Shown here piece after piece: positions 25,191-31,721 of a stretch of 64,000 nt of DNA; position 1 is the stretch's first letter, and every line of letters starts with the position of its first letter. Source of the DNA: an uncultured Altererythrobacter sp. Its GTDB lineage: Bacteria > Pseudomonadota > Alphaproteobacteria > Sphingomonadales > Sphingomonadaceae. The position numbers were made by a program, and so were the translations under genes. Location of the stretch: contig CANLLZ010000002.1 in assembly GCA_947492235.1 (NCBI GenBank), positions 496,001 through 560,000 of the forward strand, written 5' to 3'. Below the pieces are notes generated by a model, which was not told the origin of the DNA, made no database searches, and saw only the letters and a list, made by a program, of their open reading frames with translations.

Positions 25191-25266
25191 CCCGCCTGTA
25201 AACGACCGCGTTTTCCGACCCACTTTCACGCAATCCCTGCCTGCGCGGGGATGACGGAGATTTCCT

Positions 25267-26433
25267 ATGTCCTTTCTCGATACCCTGTACTCCGCCTTCA
25301 AGGGCGGGGGCGGCGCCCGTGTGCCGTTGAACCGCGCCATTCCCAGCGGCTATGTCTCGCCTTGGGCGACGGCTTTCGAAGCTGGAACCGGGCGCTCTGC
25401 CTTCAACTACACCAGCGCGCTGCAGAGCGGCTTTATCGACAATCCAGTGGCCCAGCGCGCCGTGCGGATTGTTGCCGAGGGGGTGGGCAGCGCGCCGCTG
25501 GGCGAGACCGATACGAAGCTTGCCGCGCTGATCAATGCGCCTTCTGCGGGACAGAGCCTGATCGAAACGCTGGCCGCGCATCTGACACTGCATGGCAATG
25601 GCTATGTCCAGATCATGAAAGATGCGGGCGGCAAGCCGGTCGAACTGTTCGCCCTGCGGCCCGAGCGGGTGAGCGTTGTCGCCGGACCTGATGGCTGGCC
25701 CTGCGCTTACGAATACCGGCTGGCGGAACGCACCATCACGGTGCCGCTGGAGGATGACAATGGCTGGCCCGAAATCATCCATCTGCGCAGCTTCAATCCG
25801 GGCGATGACCATTACGGGGCGGGCTGCCTCGCCGCCGCCCATGGCGCGGTCGCGATCCACAACGCCGCGAGCGACTGGAACCGCGCGCTGCTGGCCAATT
25901 CGGCGCGGCCCAGCGGGGCCTTAGTCCACGATGCCAGCGAGGGCGCTTCGCTGACGCCGGAGCAATTCGAACGGCTGAAGGACGAGCTGGCCCGTGCCTT
26001 CTCAGGCGAAACCAATGTCGGGCGGCCCATGCTGCTGGACGGCGGGCTGAGCTGGCAATCCATGGCGATGAGCCCCGCAGAAATGGACTTCGCCACGCTG
26101 AAGGCCGCCGCCGCCCGCGATATCGCGCTGGCGTTTGGTGTGCCGCCCATGCTGCTGGGCCTGCCGGGCGACAACACTTACGCCAATTACCGCGAAGCCA
26201 ATCGCGCGCTGTGGCGGCTGACCCTGCTGCCGCTGGCCGGCAAAATCCTGTCGGGCATCGCCGGCGGTCTGTCGTCGTGGTTCCCTAATACCAGCCTCTC
26301 GGTCGATCTCGACCGGGTCCCCGCACTGGCCGACGACCGCGAAAAACTATGGAGCCAGGTCACCGCCGCCGATTTCCTCTCAGACGAGGAGAAGCGGACG
26401 ATGCTGGGTCTGGACACAGGAGCTGCGCAATGA
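25267..26433 (+). CDS. GTA portal protein (g3), HK97 type
   Basis: Forms the dodecameric DNA gate at one capsid vertex. 388 residues. NPVAQRAVRIVAEGVGSAPL, LHGNGYVQIMKDAGGKPVELFALRPERV, and the conserved AAARDIALAFGVPPMLLGLPGDNTYANYREANRALWRLTLLPL are hallmark portal segments. The 76-base gap before it (25191-25266) ends in a GC palindrome-like stretch (CCCTGCCTGCGCGGGGATGA) that may be a repeat remnant. Overlaps the next gene as ATGA. Confidence 0.93.
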   Translation: MSFLDTLYSAFKGGGGARVPLNRAIPSGYVSPWATAFEAGTGRSAFNYTSALQSGFIDNPVAQRAVRIVAEGVGSAPLGETDTKLAALINAPSAGQSLIETLAAHLTLHGNGYVQIMKDAGGKPVELFALRPERVSVVAGPDGWPCAYEYRLAERTITVPLEDDNGWPEIIHLRSFNPGDDHYGAGCLAAAHGAVAIHNAASDWNRALLANSARPSGALVHDASEGASLTPEQFERLKDELARAFSGETNVGRPMLLDGGLSWQSMAMSPAEMDFATLKAAAARDIALAFGVPPMLLGLPGDNTYANYREANRALWRLTLLPLAGKILSGIAGGLSSWFPNTSLSVDLDRVPALADDREKLWSQVTAADFLSDEEKRTMLGLDTGAAQ

Positions 26434-26774
26434 GCCGGATAGAGAACAGCCCTCTGCCATCGGAGGACATGATTGCGCGGCTGATTGCGCAGGCCACCCG
26501 CGATGATGGTGCGGGGGTAAGCGATCTGATCACCCTGCGCGCGATTGTCGAAGAAGCCAGCGAAGCGGGCGCGGCCCGGGCGCTCGGCCGAATGGGTCTG
26601 GCCGATGAGAACGCCCAAGACGATATCGACGAATTGCGCGAGCTGCTCGGCGCATGGCGCGACACGAAATCCGGCGCGCTGAAGGCGGCGCTCGACTGGA
26701 TCATGCGCGGGATGTTCGCGCTGCTGCTGATCGGCATCGCCGTCAGGCTGGGCGTGCCGGAGATGGTCCGATGA
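26430..26774 (+). CDS. GTA g3.5-position protein (DUF6127-like)
   Basis: 114 residues, between portal and protease, ATGA overlaps on both sides. Amphipathic N-terminal half (SEDMIARLIAQATRDDGAGVSDLITLRAIVEEASEAGAARAL), then DDIDELRELLGAWRDTKSGALKAAL, then one hydrophobic helix FALLLIGIAVRLGVPEM near the end. The membrane-like tail is unusual for a capsid gene and might tie a packaging component to the envelope. The DUF assignment is from memory of pattern and position, moderate certainty. Confidence 0.7.
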   Translation: MSRIENSPLPSEDMIARLIAQATRDDGAGVSDLITLRAIVEEASEAGAARALGRMGLADENAQDDIDELRELLGAWRDTKSGALKAALDWIMRGMFALLLIGIAVRLGVPEMVR

Positions 26775-27175
26775 CTTCGCCGGTCATGCGCTTCGCCGGC
26801 TACGCTGCCCTGTTCGGCACGCCCGACGCCGCGCGCGATACGATCCACCCGGGCGCCTTCGTCCGCACGCTGGGGGAACGCGACACTCCCCTGCCGCTCT
26901 ATTGGCAGCACCACCCGGAGCAGCGAATTGGATGGATCGAACGCGCCGAGGAAGATGCGCGCGGCCTGCGGGTCGTTGCGAGAATCGACAATCCCCACAG
27001 CCGCGCCGCGAACCTCCTTGCGGGTCGCGCAGTCGACGGTCTCAGCTTCGGCTACCGCGCGCGGGCCAGCCGCCAAGAGCCATCGGGCCGGCAGCTGGAC
27101 GAAATCGACCTGTTTGAGGTCAGTCTGGTTACTCACCCGCTGCAAGATCAGGCGCGGGTGATTTTCATTACTTGA
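26771..27175 (+). CDS. GTA prohead protease (g4)
   Basis: HK97-family maturation protease that cleaves the capsid protein's N-terminal delta domain. 134 residues, short but within the range for GTAs. FAGYAALFGTPDAARDTIHPGAF, PLYWQHHPEQRIGWIERAEED and SFGYRAR with LFEVSLVTHPLQDQARV contain the herpes-assemblin-like His/Ser framework. Start ATG at 26771 overlaps the preceding stop. Confidence 0.9.
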   Translation: MTSPVMRFAGYAALFGTPDAARDTIHPGAFVRTLGERDTPLPLYWQHHPEQRIGWIERAEEDARGLRVVARIDNPHSRAANLLAGRAVDGLSFGYRARASRQEPSGRQLDEIDLFEVSLVTHPLQDQARVIFIT

Positions 27176-27210
27176 AACCGCCTTCGCGGGTTCAGCCCCG
27201 TGGCGGAGCT

Positions 27211-27300
27211 CGGTCGGCGACTAGCCGACCGCAAGGCCGACCGGCCGCCCGCAGCGCCGCAGGCGCGAGGATTTCGCACGCCGGATGGCGTGCGGACAAC
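27211..27300 (+). repeat. Modular multi-hairpin repeat, copy 2, between g4 and g5
   Basis: H1 27211-27231 (CGGTCGGC/GCCGACCG, 8 bp). H2 27235-27246 (GGCC/GGCC around the conserved GACC loop). Linker GCCCGCAG 27247-27254. H3 27254-27266 (GCGCC/GGCGC). Linker CGAGGA. H4 27275-27294 (CGCACGCC/GGCGTGCG, GGAT loop), followed by GACAACAAAC. The 35 bases before it (27175-27210), directly after the protease stop, also fold (GAAACCGC/GCGGGTTC) and may be a remnant of a second arm. Confidence 0.8.
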
Positions 27301-27342
27301 AAACACTCCCCCCACCCCCCAACGCCAGGAAAGGCACCCAAT

Positions 27343-28515
27343 ATGGACACCATCACTTCCACCATTTCCGCTGCAGAAACAGCCCGCGACCCCGCCCCAG
27401 ACCCTGCGATGCAGAGCTTCGACATTGCCGCCCGCCAGGACAAGACCGAGGCCGATGTCACCGCGCTGCGCAGCGATGTCGACGAGGTGAAAGCCCGCGT
27501 CGACCGCATCGGACGCGTCGCGTCGCGCCCCGCAATCGGCGGAGCAGTCACCGCCACGCCCGAGGTAAAAGGCTTCGTCGATGGCTATCTGCGGCGCGGC
27601 TCCACGCACGAGCTCAAATCGCTCAATACGGTTACGCCCAGCGATGGTGGCTATGCCGTGCCGCGCGTCATCGATGCGATGATTGCCCGCGAGCTGACCG
27701 AGATCAGCCCGATCCGCAGCCTCGCGCAAGTCGTACAGACCGGAAGCGCGGGCTATCGCAAGCTCGTCAGCACCGGCGGCACGGCCAGCGGCTGGGTCTC
27801 CGAAACGGCGGCCCGTGCCGAAACCGAAACTCCGGAATTTGCCGAGATCGCGCCGCCATCGGGCGATCTCTATGCCAATCCGGCGGCCAGCCAGACCATG
27901 CTGGACGATGCCGGTTTCGATCTGGAAAGCTGGCTGGCGAGCGAGATCGCCATGGAATTCGCCCGCGCCGAAGGGGCTGCCTTCGTTTCCGGGTCGGGAT
28001 CGGACCAGCCCGAAGGGTTCCTCTCCGCGCCCTTCTCCACCGCCGAAGACGGCGCGCGCGCGTTTGGCAGCCTGCAATATATCGGCACCGGCGATGCGGC
28101 TGGTTTTGGCACGGATCCCGATGCGAAGCTGATCGATCTGGTCCACACGATGAAAGCCGGGCATCGCCAGGGCGCAAGCTTCGTGATGAACTCGGCAACG
28201 CTGGCGCAGGTCCGCAAGCTGAAGACCGCCGACGGTGCGTTTCTGTGGCAGCCGGGTCTGGTCGATGGCCAGCCCGACCGTTTGCTCGGCTATCCGGTGG
28301 TCGAGGCGGAGGACATGCCCGATATCGGCGCGGGCGAATTCCCCGTCGCATTCGGCAATTTCCGCCACGGCTATCTGATTGCAGAACGCAGCGCTACGCA
28401 GGTGCTGCGCGATCCGTTCACCAACAAGCCCTTCGTCCACTTCTACGCGACCAAGCGCGTGGGCGGGCAGGTGCTGGATAGCAGCGCGATCAAGCTGCTG
28501 CGGATCGAGGAGTAA
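27343..28515 (+). CDS. GTA major capsid protein (g5), HK97 fold
   Basis: 390 residues from the ATG at 27343, with AGGAAAGG upstream. The first 60-70 residues are the delta/scaffold domain, including a coiled coil (KTEADVTALRSDVDEVKARVDRI). The mature coat probably begins after it. TPSDGGYAVPRVIDAMIARELTEISPIRSLAQVV (E-loop region), GWVSETAARAETETPEFAE and VEAEDMPDIGAGEFPVAFGNFRHGYLI are conserved HK97 coat features. The N-terminus would be removed by the g4 protease. Confidence 0.94.
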   Translation: MDTITSTISAAETARDPAPDPAMQSFDIAARQDKTEADVTALRSDVDEVKARVDRIGRVASRPAIGGAVTATPEVKGFVDGYLRRGSTHELKSLNTVTPSDGGYAVPRVIDAMIARELTEISPIRSLAQVVQTGSAGYRKLVSTGGTASGWVSETAARAETETPEFAEIAPPSGDLYANPAASQTMLDDAGFDLESWLASEIAMEFARAEGAAFVSGSGSDQPEGFLSAPFSTAEDGARAFGSLQYIGTGDAAGFGTDPDAKLIDLVHTMKAGHRQGASFVMNSATLAQVRKLKTADGAFLWQPGLVDGQPDRLLGYPVVEAEDMPDIGAGEFPVAFGNFRHGYLIAERSATQVLRDPFTNKPFVHFYATKRVGGQVLDSSAIKLLRIEE

Positions 28516-28571
28516 GGCCCGAGCGGTTGCGGGTGTAGTGCTGGTTACTGGCGCTGCACCCGGATCGCTGA

Positions 28572-28811
28572 TTTTTGTTTTGACCCTGCGGGCGCGGGGC
28601 ATCCGCCCCGCTTGCTACGCCGCATAAGCGGCGGCGCGCGGTCGCGCGCTGTCGTCACCTATCGGCGCCGATACCATCGCCAGCTACGAATGTCGGACTC
28701 ATCTCGGTCGCGCCCAGCGACCGACAGAGGGCGACCGCCCGACCGCAGGCGCTCGATGCGCAGCATCGAAACAGCACCGAGGACGAACCCGCGGATGCGG
28801 GTTCATGAAAC
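28572..28811 (+). repeat. Modular multi-hairpin repeat, copy 3 (two inverted arms), between g5 and g6
   Basis: Right arm: H1 28704-28724 (TCGGTCGC/GCGACCGA), H2 28729-28740 (GGGC/GCCC, loop GACC), linker GACCGCAG, H3 28753-28769 (TCGATGC/GCATCGA), linker CGAGGACG 28778-28785, H4 28786-28803 (AACCCGC/GCGGGTT, loop GGAT), then CATGAAAC. Left arm in inverse order: TTTTTGTTTTGA, hairpin 28594-28611 (GCGGGGC/GCCCCGC, loop ATCC), hairpin 28619-28632 (GCCGC/GCGGC), hairpin 28634-28649 (GCGCGC/GCGCGC, loop GGTC). Left loops are the complements of the right loops. This fills most of the 360-base gap 28516-28875. Confidence 0.8.
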
Positions 28812-28875
28812 AAAAAACGCCCGACCGGGAACCTTGGCCCGACCTTTCTACCCTCCCCATACAGGGACGACCCTT

Positions 28876-29418
28876 ATGCCAAAAACCACCCTCGTGCCCC
28901 CCGTCATGGCGGGGGCACTCGATGAATTGCGCCAGTGGCTCGCGGTCACACGCGACAGCGAGAACCCGCAATTGGAGAACTTGCTGCGCGCTGCGCTGGA
29001 GGCGTGTGAAGCGTTCACCGGGATCGTCCCCATCAGCGTCGAGGCGGAGGCGATCCTGCCCGTCATCACAGACTGGCAGGGCGTGCCCACGCAGCCGGTT
29101 CAGGCCGTGCTTGGGATCGAGGGCATTCCAGCCGAGGGACCGCGCTTCCCGCTCGCCTCCGATGCGTGGGCCGTGGAGCTGGGCGCGGACGGGACGGCTT
29201 GTATCCGCGTGATCCGGCCTGGCGCAGCGGGCCGTGTCGCAGTGCGATTTGTCGCCGGCCTCTCGCCCGACTGGGCCAGCCTGCCCGATGGCCTGCGCCA
29301 CGGCATTTTGCGCCTTGCCGCGCATTACTACCGGGCGCGCGAGGATGACCCGCGCCCCTCACCGCCCGCCGCCGTTGCTGCCCTGTGGCGGCCGTGGCGC
29401 ATCATGCGCCTGACTTGA
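28876..29418 (+). CDS. GTA head-tail adaptor (g6)
   Basis: 180 residues. ENPQLENLLRAALEACEAFTGIVPI is the typical helix start of gp6/adaptor-like connectors, followed by a beta-rich middle ending in VRFVAGLSPDWASLPDGLRHGILRLAAHYYRAREDDP, which is conserved in this family. It bridges portal and tail. Start ATG at 28876 after the repeat. The stop overlaps the following small ORF as TTGA. Confidence 0.85.
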   Translation: MPKTTLVPPVMAGALDELRQWLAVTRDSENPQLENLLRAALEACEAFTGIVPISVEAEAILPVITDWQGVPTQPVQAVLGIEGIPAEGPRFPLASDAWAVELGADGTACIRVIRPGAAGRVAVRFVAGLSPDWASLPDGLRHGILRLAAHYYRAREDDPRPSPPAAVAALWRPWRIMRLT

Positions 29419-29582
29419 ACAGCGCCGTGATCGACACCCGTATCCGCCCGCCCGCCGCAGCGCTCACCCGCCGCCTTGCCGCCCGTGCCGCGAGGCTGGC
29501 GGTGGAGGCTGTCAACGCCCGCCGAACCGCAGCGCTGCCGCGCGATCCGCGCGGCCTGTGGCCCGACATGTTCGAGGAATAG
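29415..29582 (+). CDS. Short ORF in the GTA stopper (g7) position
   Basis: 55 residues from a TTG start that overlaps the g6 stop (TTGA). Basic, alanine/arginine-rich sequence (ALTRRLAARAARLAVEAVN) ending GLWPDMFEE. In R. capsulatus this slot holds a head-closure stopper of roughly 110 residues with a beta-barrel; no such fold fits here. It could be a reduced relative, a different small protein, or a spurious frame. The tight overlap and fit between g6 and g8 (4 bases to the next ATG) argue that it is translated. Confidence 0.5.
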   Translation: MNSAVIDTRIRPPAAALTRRLAARAARLAVEAVNARRTAALPRDPRGLWPDMFEE

Positions 29583-29586
29583 CCCT

Positions 29587-29976
29587 ATGGAAACCCAATT
29601 GCGTGCCGCCCTGATCGGCTGGCTGCGCGGCGATCCCGCGATTACCGCAGCGGTCAATCTGGTGGACGAGGCGGAGACCAGCCGGGCCGCGATGCCGTGG
29701 CTCGCGCTTGTCGCCAGTGCGTCTGTCGACTGGAGTAGCAAGACCCACACGGGCCGCGAAATCCGCGTCGCGCTGGAGCTGCGCCATCGCAGCGATGTGC
29801 CGGGCGATGCGGCTGATCTGCTGCGGCAGATCGAAGCGCGGGTCGAGGCACTCCCCGACCAGCAAAGCGCCTACTCCATCGCCGGCATCCAGTTCCTGCG
29901 CGCTCGAACCGAACGCCGCGCAAAGAACGAGCGGGCGAGTCTGGTGGAATATCGTTTCCGCTGCCTCGCTGCCTGA
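29587..29976 (+). CDS. GTA tail terminator (g8), DUF3168
   Basis: 129 residues, normal for DUF3168. METQLRAALIGWLRGDPAITAAVN at the N-terminus, PWLALVASASVDWSSKTHTGREIRVALELRHRSD and LLRQIEARVEALP show the ring-forming tail terminator pattern. It caps the tail tube at the head side. Followed by a repeat-containing gap of 235 bases. Confidence 0.88.
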   Translation: METQLRAALIGWLRGDPAITAAVNLVDEAETSRAAMPWLALVASASVDWSSKTHTGREIRVALELRHRSDVPGDAADLLRQIEARVEALPDQQSAYSIAGIQFLRARTERRAKNERASLVEYRFRCLAA

Positions 29977-30007
29977 CGCCCTTCTCACGCTTCGGTGCCC
30001 GCCATTG

Positions 30008-30163
30008 TTTCGCGCAGAGGGCGCAGAGGGACGCAAAGATGTCTCGCTGGCGGCAAAGCCGCGCTTCGTTTTTGCGCATCGCATTGCGTCTCACCGCTGC
30101 AGTTCCAAAGCGGCTTCGCCGCTGGCGCAAAATCTCTGCGATTCTCCGCGCTCTCTGCGCGAA
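30008..30163. repeat. Long imperfect inverted repeat between g8 and g9
   Basis: Left arm 30008-30042 (TTTCGCGCAGAGGGCGCAGA and on) and right arm about 30129-30163 (ending GCGCTCTCTGCGCGAA) are inverted, about 75 percent matching by eye, with smaller hairpins between (for example GCGGCAAAGCCGC). It resembles MITE-like CGCAGAG repeats seen elsewhere in GC-rich genomes. No coding potential is convincing in it. Confidence 0.7.
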
Positions 30164-30211
30164 CCCGGCAACATCATCCTACAAAACCCACGCCCGAAAG
30201 GACCTCCCCCA

Positions 30212-30619
30212 ATGCCTGCACAAAAAGGCTCCGCCTTCCTCCTCAAGATTTCCGATGGAGCACAACCACCGGCTTATGAAACCGTCGCTGGTCTGCGCAC
30301 CACGCAAATGTCGATCAATGGCGACACCGTCGTCGTCACGCACAAGGACTCGGGCGGCTGGCGCGATTTGCTTTCCGGCGCGGGCACCCGCTCGGTCAGT
30401 GTCTCTGCCAGCGGCATCTTTCTCGGCTCCGCAGCCGAAGCTCAGATCCAGTCCGAAGCGCTGTCCGGCACGGTCGCCGATTACGAGCTAAGCTTCGAAG
30501 ACGGCGCACGGATGCAGGGGCGCTTCCTGATCCAGCGGCTCGATTATTCCGGCGATTTCAATGGCGAGCGCAATTACACGCTCCAGCTGGAAAGCTCCGG
30601 TCCGGTGCTGCCCGCATGA
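30212..30619 (+). CDS. GTA major tail tube protein (g9)
   Basis: 135 residues, the usual size. AQKGSAFLLKISDGAQPPAYETVAGLRTTQMSINGDTVVVTHKDSGGWRDLL is the conserved start of TP901-like tail tube proteins, followed by a beta-rich remainder ending YTLQLESSGPV. Polymerises into the tail tube. AAGGAC lies ahead of the ATG. Stop overlaps g10 as ATGA. Confidence 0.92.
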   Translation: MPAQKGSAFLLKISDGAQPPAYETVAGLRTTQMSINGDTVVVTHKDSGGWRDLLSGAGTRSVSVSASGIFLGSAAEAQIQSEALSGTVADYELSFEDGARMQGRFLIQRLDYSGDFNGERNYTLQLESSGPVLPA

Positions 30620-30924
30620 GCGCGAACAGCTTACGCGGTGAGGCCGAGTTGGTGATAGCCGGCACTCCGCATTTGCTGCGCCCGACCTTCACCGCGCTGA
30701 TTGCGGCAGAGGAAGAGCTGGGCCCGCTCTTCGCGCTGGTCGAGCGGGCGGGAGAGGGGCAATTGCGGCTCTCCGAGATGACCGCGCTGTTCTGGCACTG
30801 CCTTGCACAGCGGCAGGACCTGACGCGCGACGCACTCGGCACCGCCGTGATGGAAGCGGGGCTCGCCGCTTGCGCGAAGCCCTTGCGCGCCCTGCTCGGC
30901 GCGATCCTTCAGGGCCAGGGCTAG
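30616..30924 (+). CDS. GTA tail assembly chaperone (g10)
   Basis: 102 residues. RGEAELVIAGTPHLLRPTFTALIAAEEELGPLFALVERAG and LSEMTALFWHCLA match the GTA TAC family, which wraps the tape measure during tail assembly. Start overlaps the tube gene (ATGA). Confidence 0.87.
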   Translation: MSANSLRGEAELVIAGTPHLLRPTFTALIAAEEELGPLFALVERAGEGQLRLSEMTALFWHCLAQRQDLTRDALGTAVMEAGLAACAKPLRALLGAILQGQG

Positions 30925-30933
30925 CCACCCGCA

Positions 30934-31149
30934 ATGCAAGAGCGATTGGCGGAGAGCGTGCCGCGTCTGGCGGGGCTCGCTGCGCAAGGCCTTGGCTGGA
31001 AACCGCAAGACTTCTGGTCGGCCACTCCGGCCGAATTGGCGCTGTGCCTGAGCCCCCCTGAGGGCACAGCGCCACACAACACCGTTTCACGGGCCGACAT
31101 CGACCGCATGACCGCAACCGACACACACAAAAGGCACCGCCATGGATGA
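30934..31149 (+). CDS. GTA second tail assembly chaperone (g10.1)
   Basis: 71 residues. GLAAQGLGWKPQDFWSATPAELALCL is the conserved core of the short phage tail assembly chaperone found after g10. It overlaps the tape measure gene by eight bases, as in other GTAs. The C-terminus is basic and His-rich (DTHKRHRHG). Confidence 0.85.
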   Translation: MQERLAESVPRLAGLAAQGLGWKPQDFWSATPAELALCLSPPEGTAPHNTVSRADIDRMTATDTHKRHRHG

Positions 31150-31720
31150 TCCGATCGACGAAATGCTGGTCGAGGTTCGCGCCAGCACGCAAGGCTTTCA
31201 GGCCGATATCGCCCAGATGCGCTCGAGCTTCGACGGCACTCTGGTGCAAGGGTTCGAGAAGGCTGGCGGCGTTCTGGAGCGCGGGCTGCTTACCGCCTTG
31301 CGCAAGGGAAGCCTTGGCTTTGACGACCTGAAGCGAACGGCCAGCGCTGCGTTGGACCAGATAGCTTCGCAGGCCCTCAATCTCGGTCTAGATTCGCTGT
31401 TCGGTGAATCGAACAGCGGGCTGGGCGGCTTGCTCAGCGGAACGCTGGGCGCATTATTCGGCCTGCCCGGACGCGCCACCGGCGGGCCGGTCTCCCCCGG
31501 ACGCGGTTATATCGTCGGCGAGCGCGGACCCGAATTGTTCGTGCCGACCAGCGCGGGCCGGGTAGAAACCGGCTCCGGCACCTCTGGCGCTTCCAGCGGA
31601 CGCAGCGTCAATGTCGCGATCCGTCTGAATGCCGAACGCGGGACCTCGGCCCCCACGGCAATGCAGCGCTCGAGCCGCCAGGTCGCCAGTGCGGTGTCGA
31701 GAGCATTGCGGGAGGTTTGA
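31142..31720 (+). CDS. GTA tape measure protein (g11)
   Basis: 192 residues, close to the 219 of the R. capsulatus protein, so tails should be similarly short. DEMLVEVRASTQGFQADIAQMRSSFDGTLVQGFEKAGGVLERGLLTALRKGSLGFDDLKRTASAALDQIA is the conserved helical part. Then a Gly/Leu-rich hydrophobic segment (GLGGLLSGTLGALFGLPG) and RATGGPVSPGRGYIVGERGPELFVP, common in phage tape measures. Sets tail length and may help membrane passage. Confidence 0.9.
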   Translation: MDDPIDEMLVEVRASTQGFQADIAQMRSSFDGTLVQGFEKAGGVLERGLLTALRKGSLGFDDLKRTASAALDQIASQALNLGLDSLFGESNSGLGGLLSGTLGALFGLPGRATGGPVSPGRGYIVGERGPELFVPTSAGRVETGSGTSGASSGRSVNVAIRLNAERGTSAPTAMQRSSRQVASAVSRALREV

Positions 31721-31721
31721 G

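Noticed and set aside
28572-28811. Multi-hairpin element as a CRISPR array or tandem repeat
   Set aside because: There are no regularly spaced identical repeats with unique spacers; the units are different hairpins in a fixed order.
28612-28875. N-terminal extension of GTA g6 upstream of 28876
   Set aside because: The longer frame runs through the hairpin repeat and encodes Arg-rich nonsense; the conserved domain starts at 28876.
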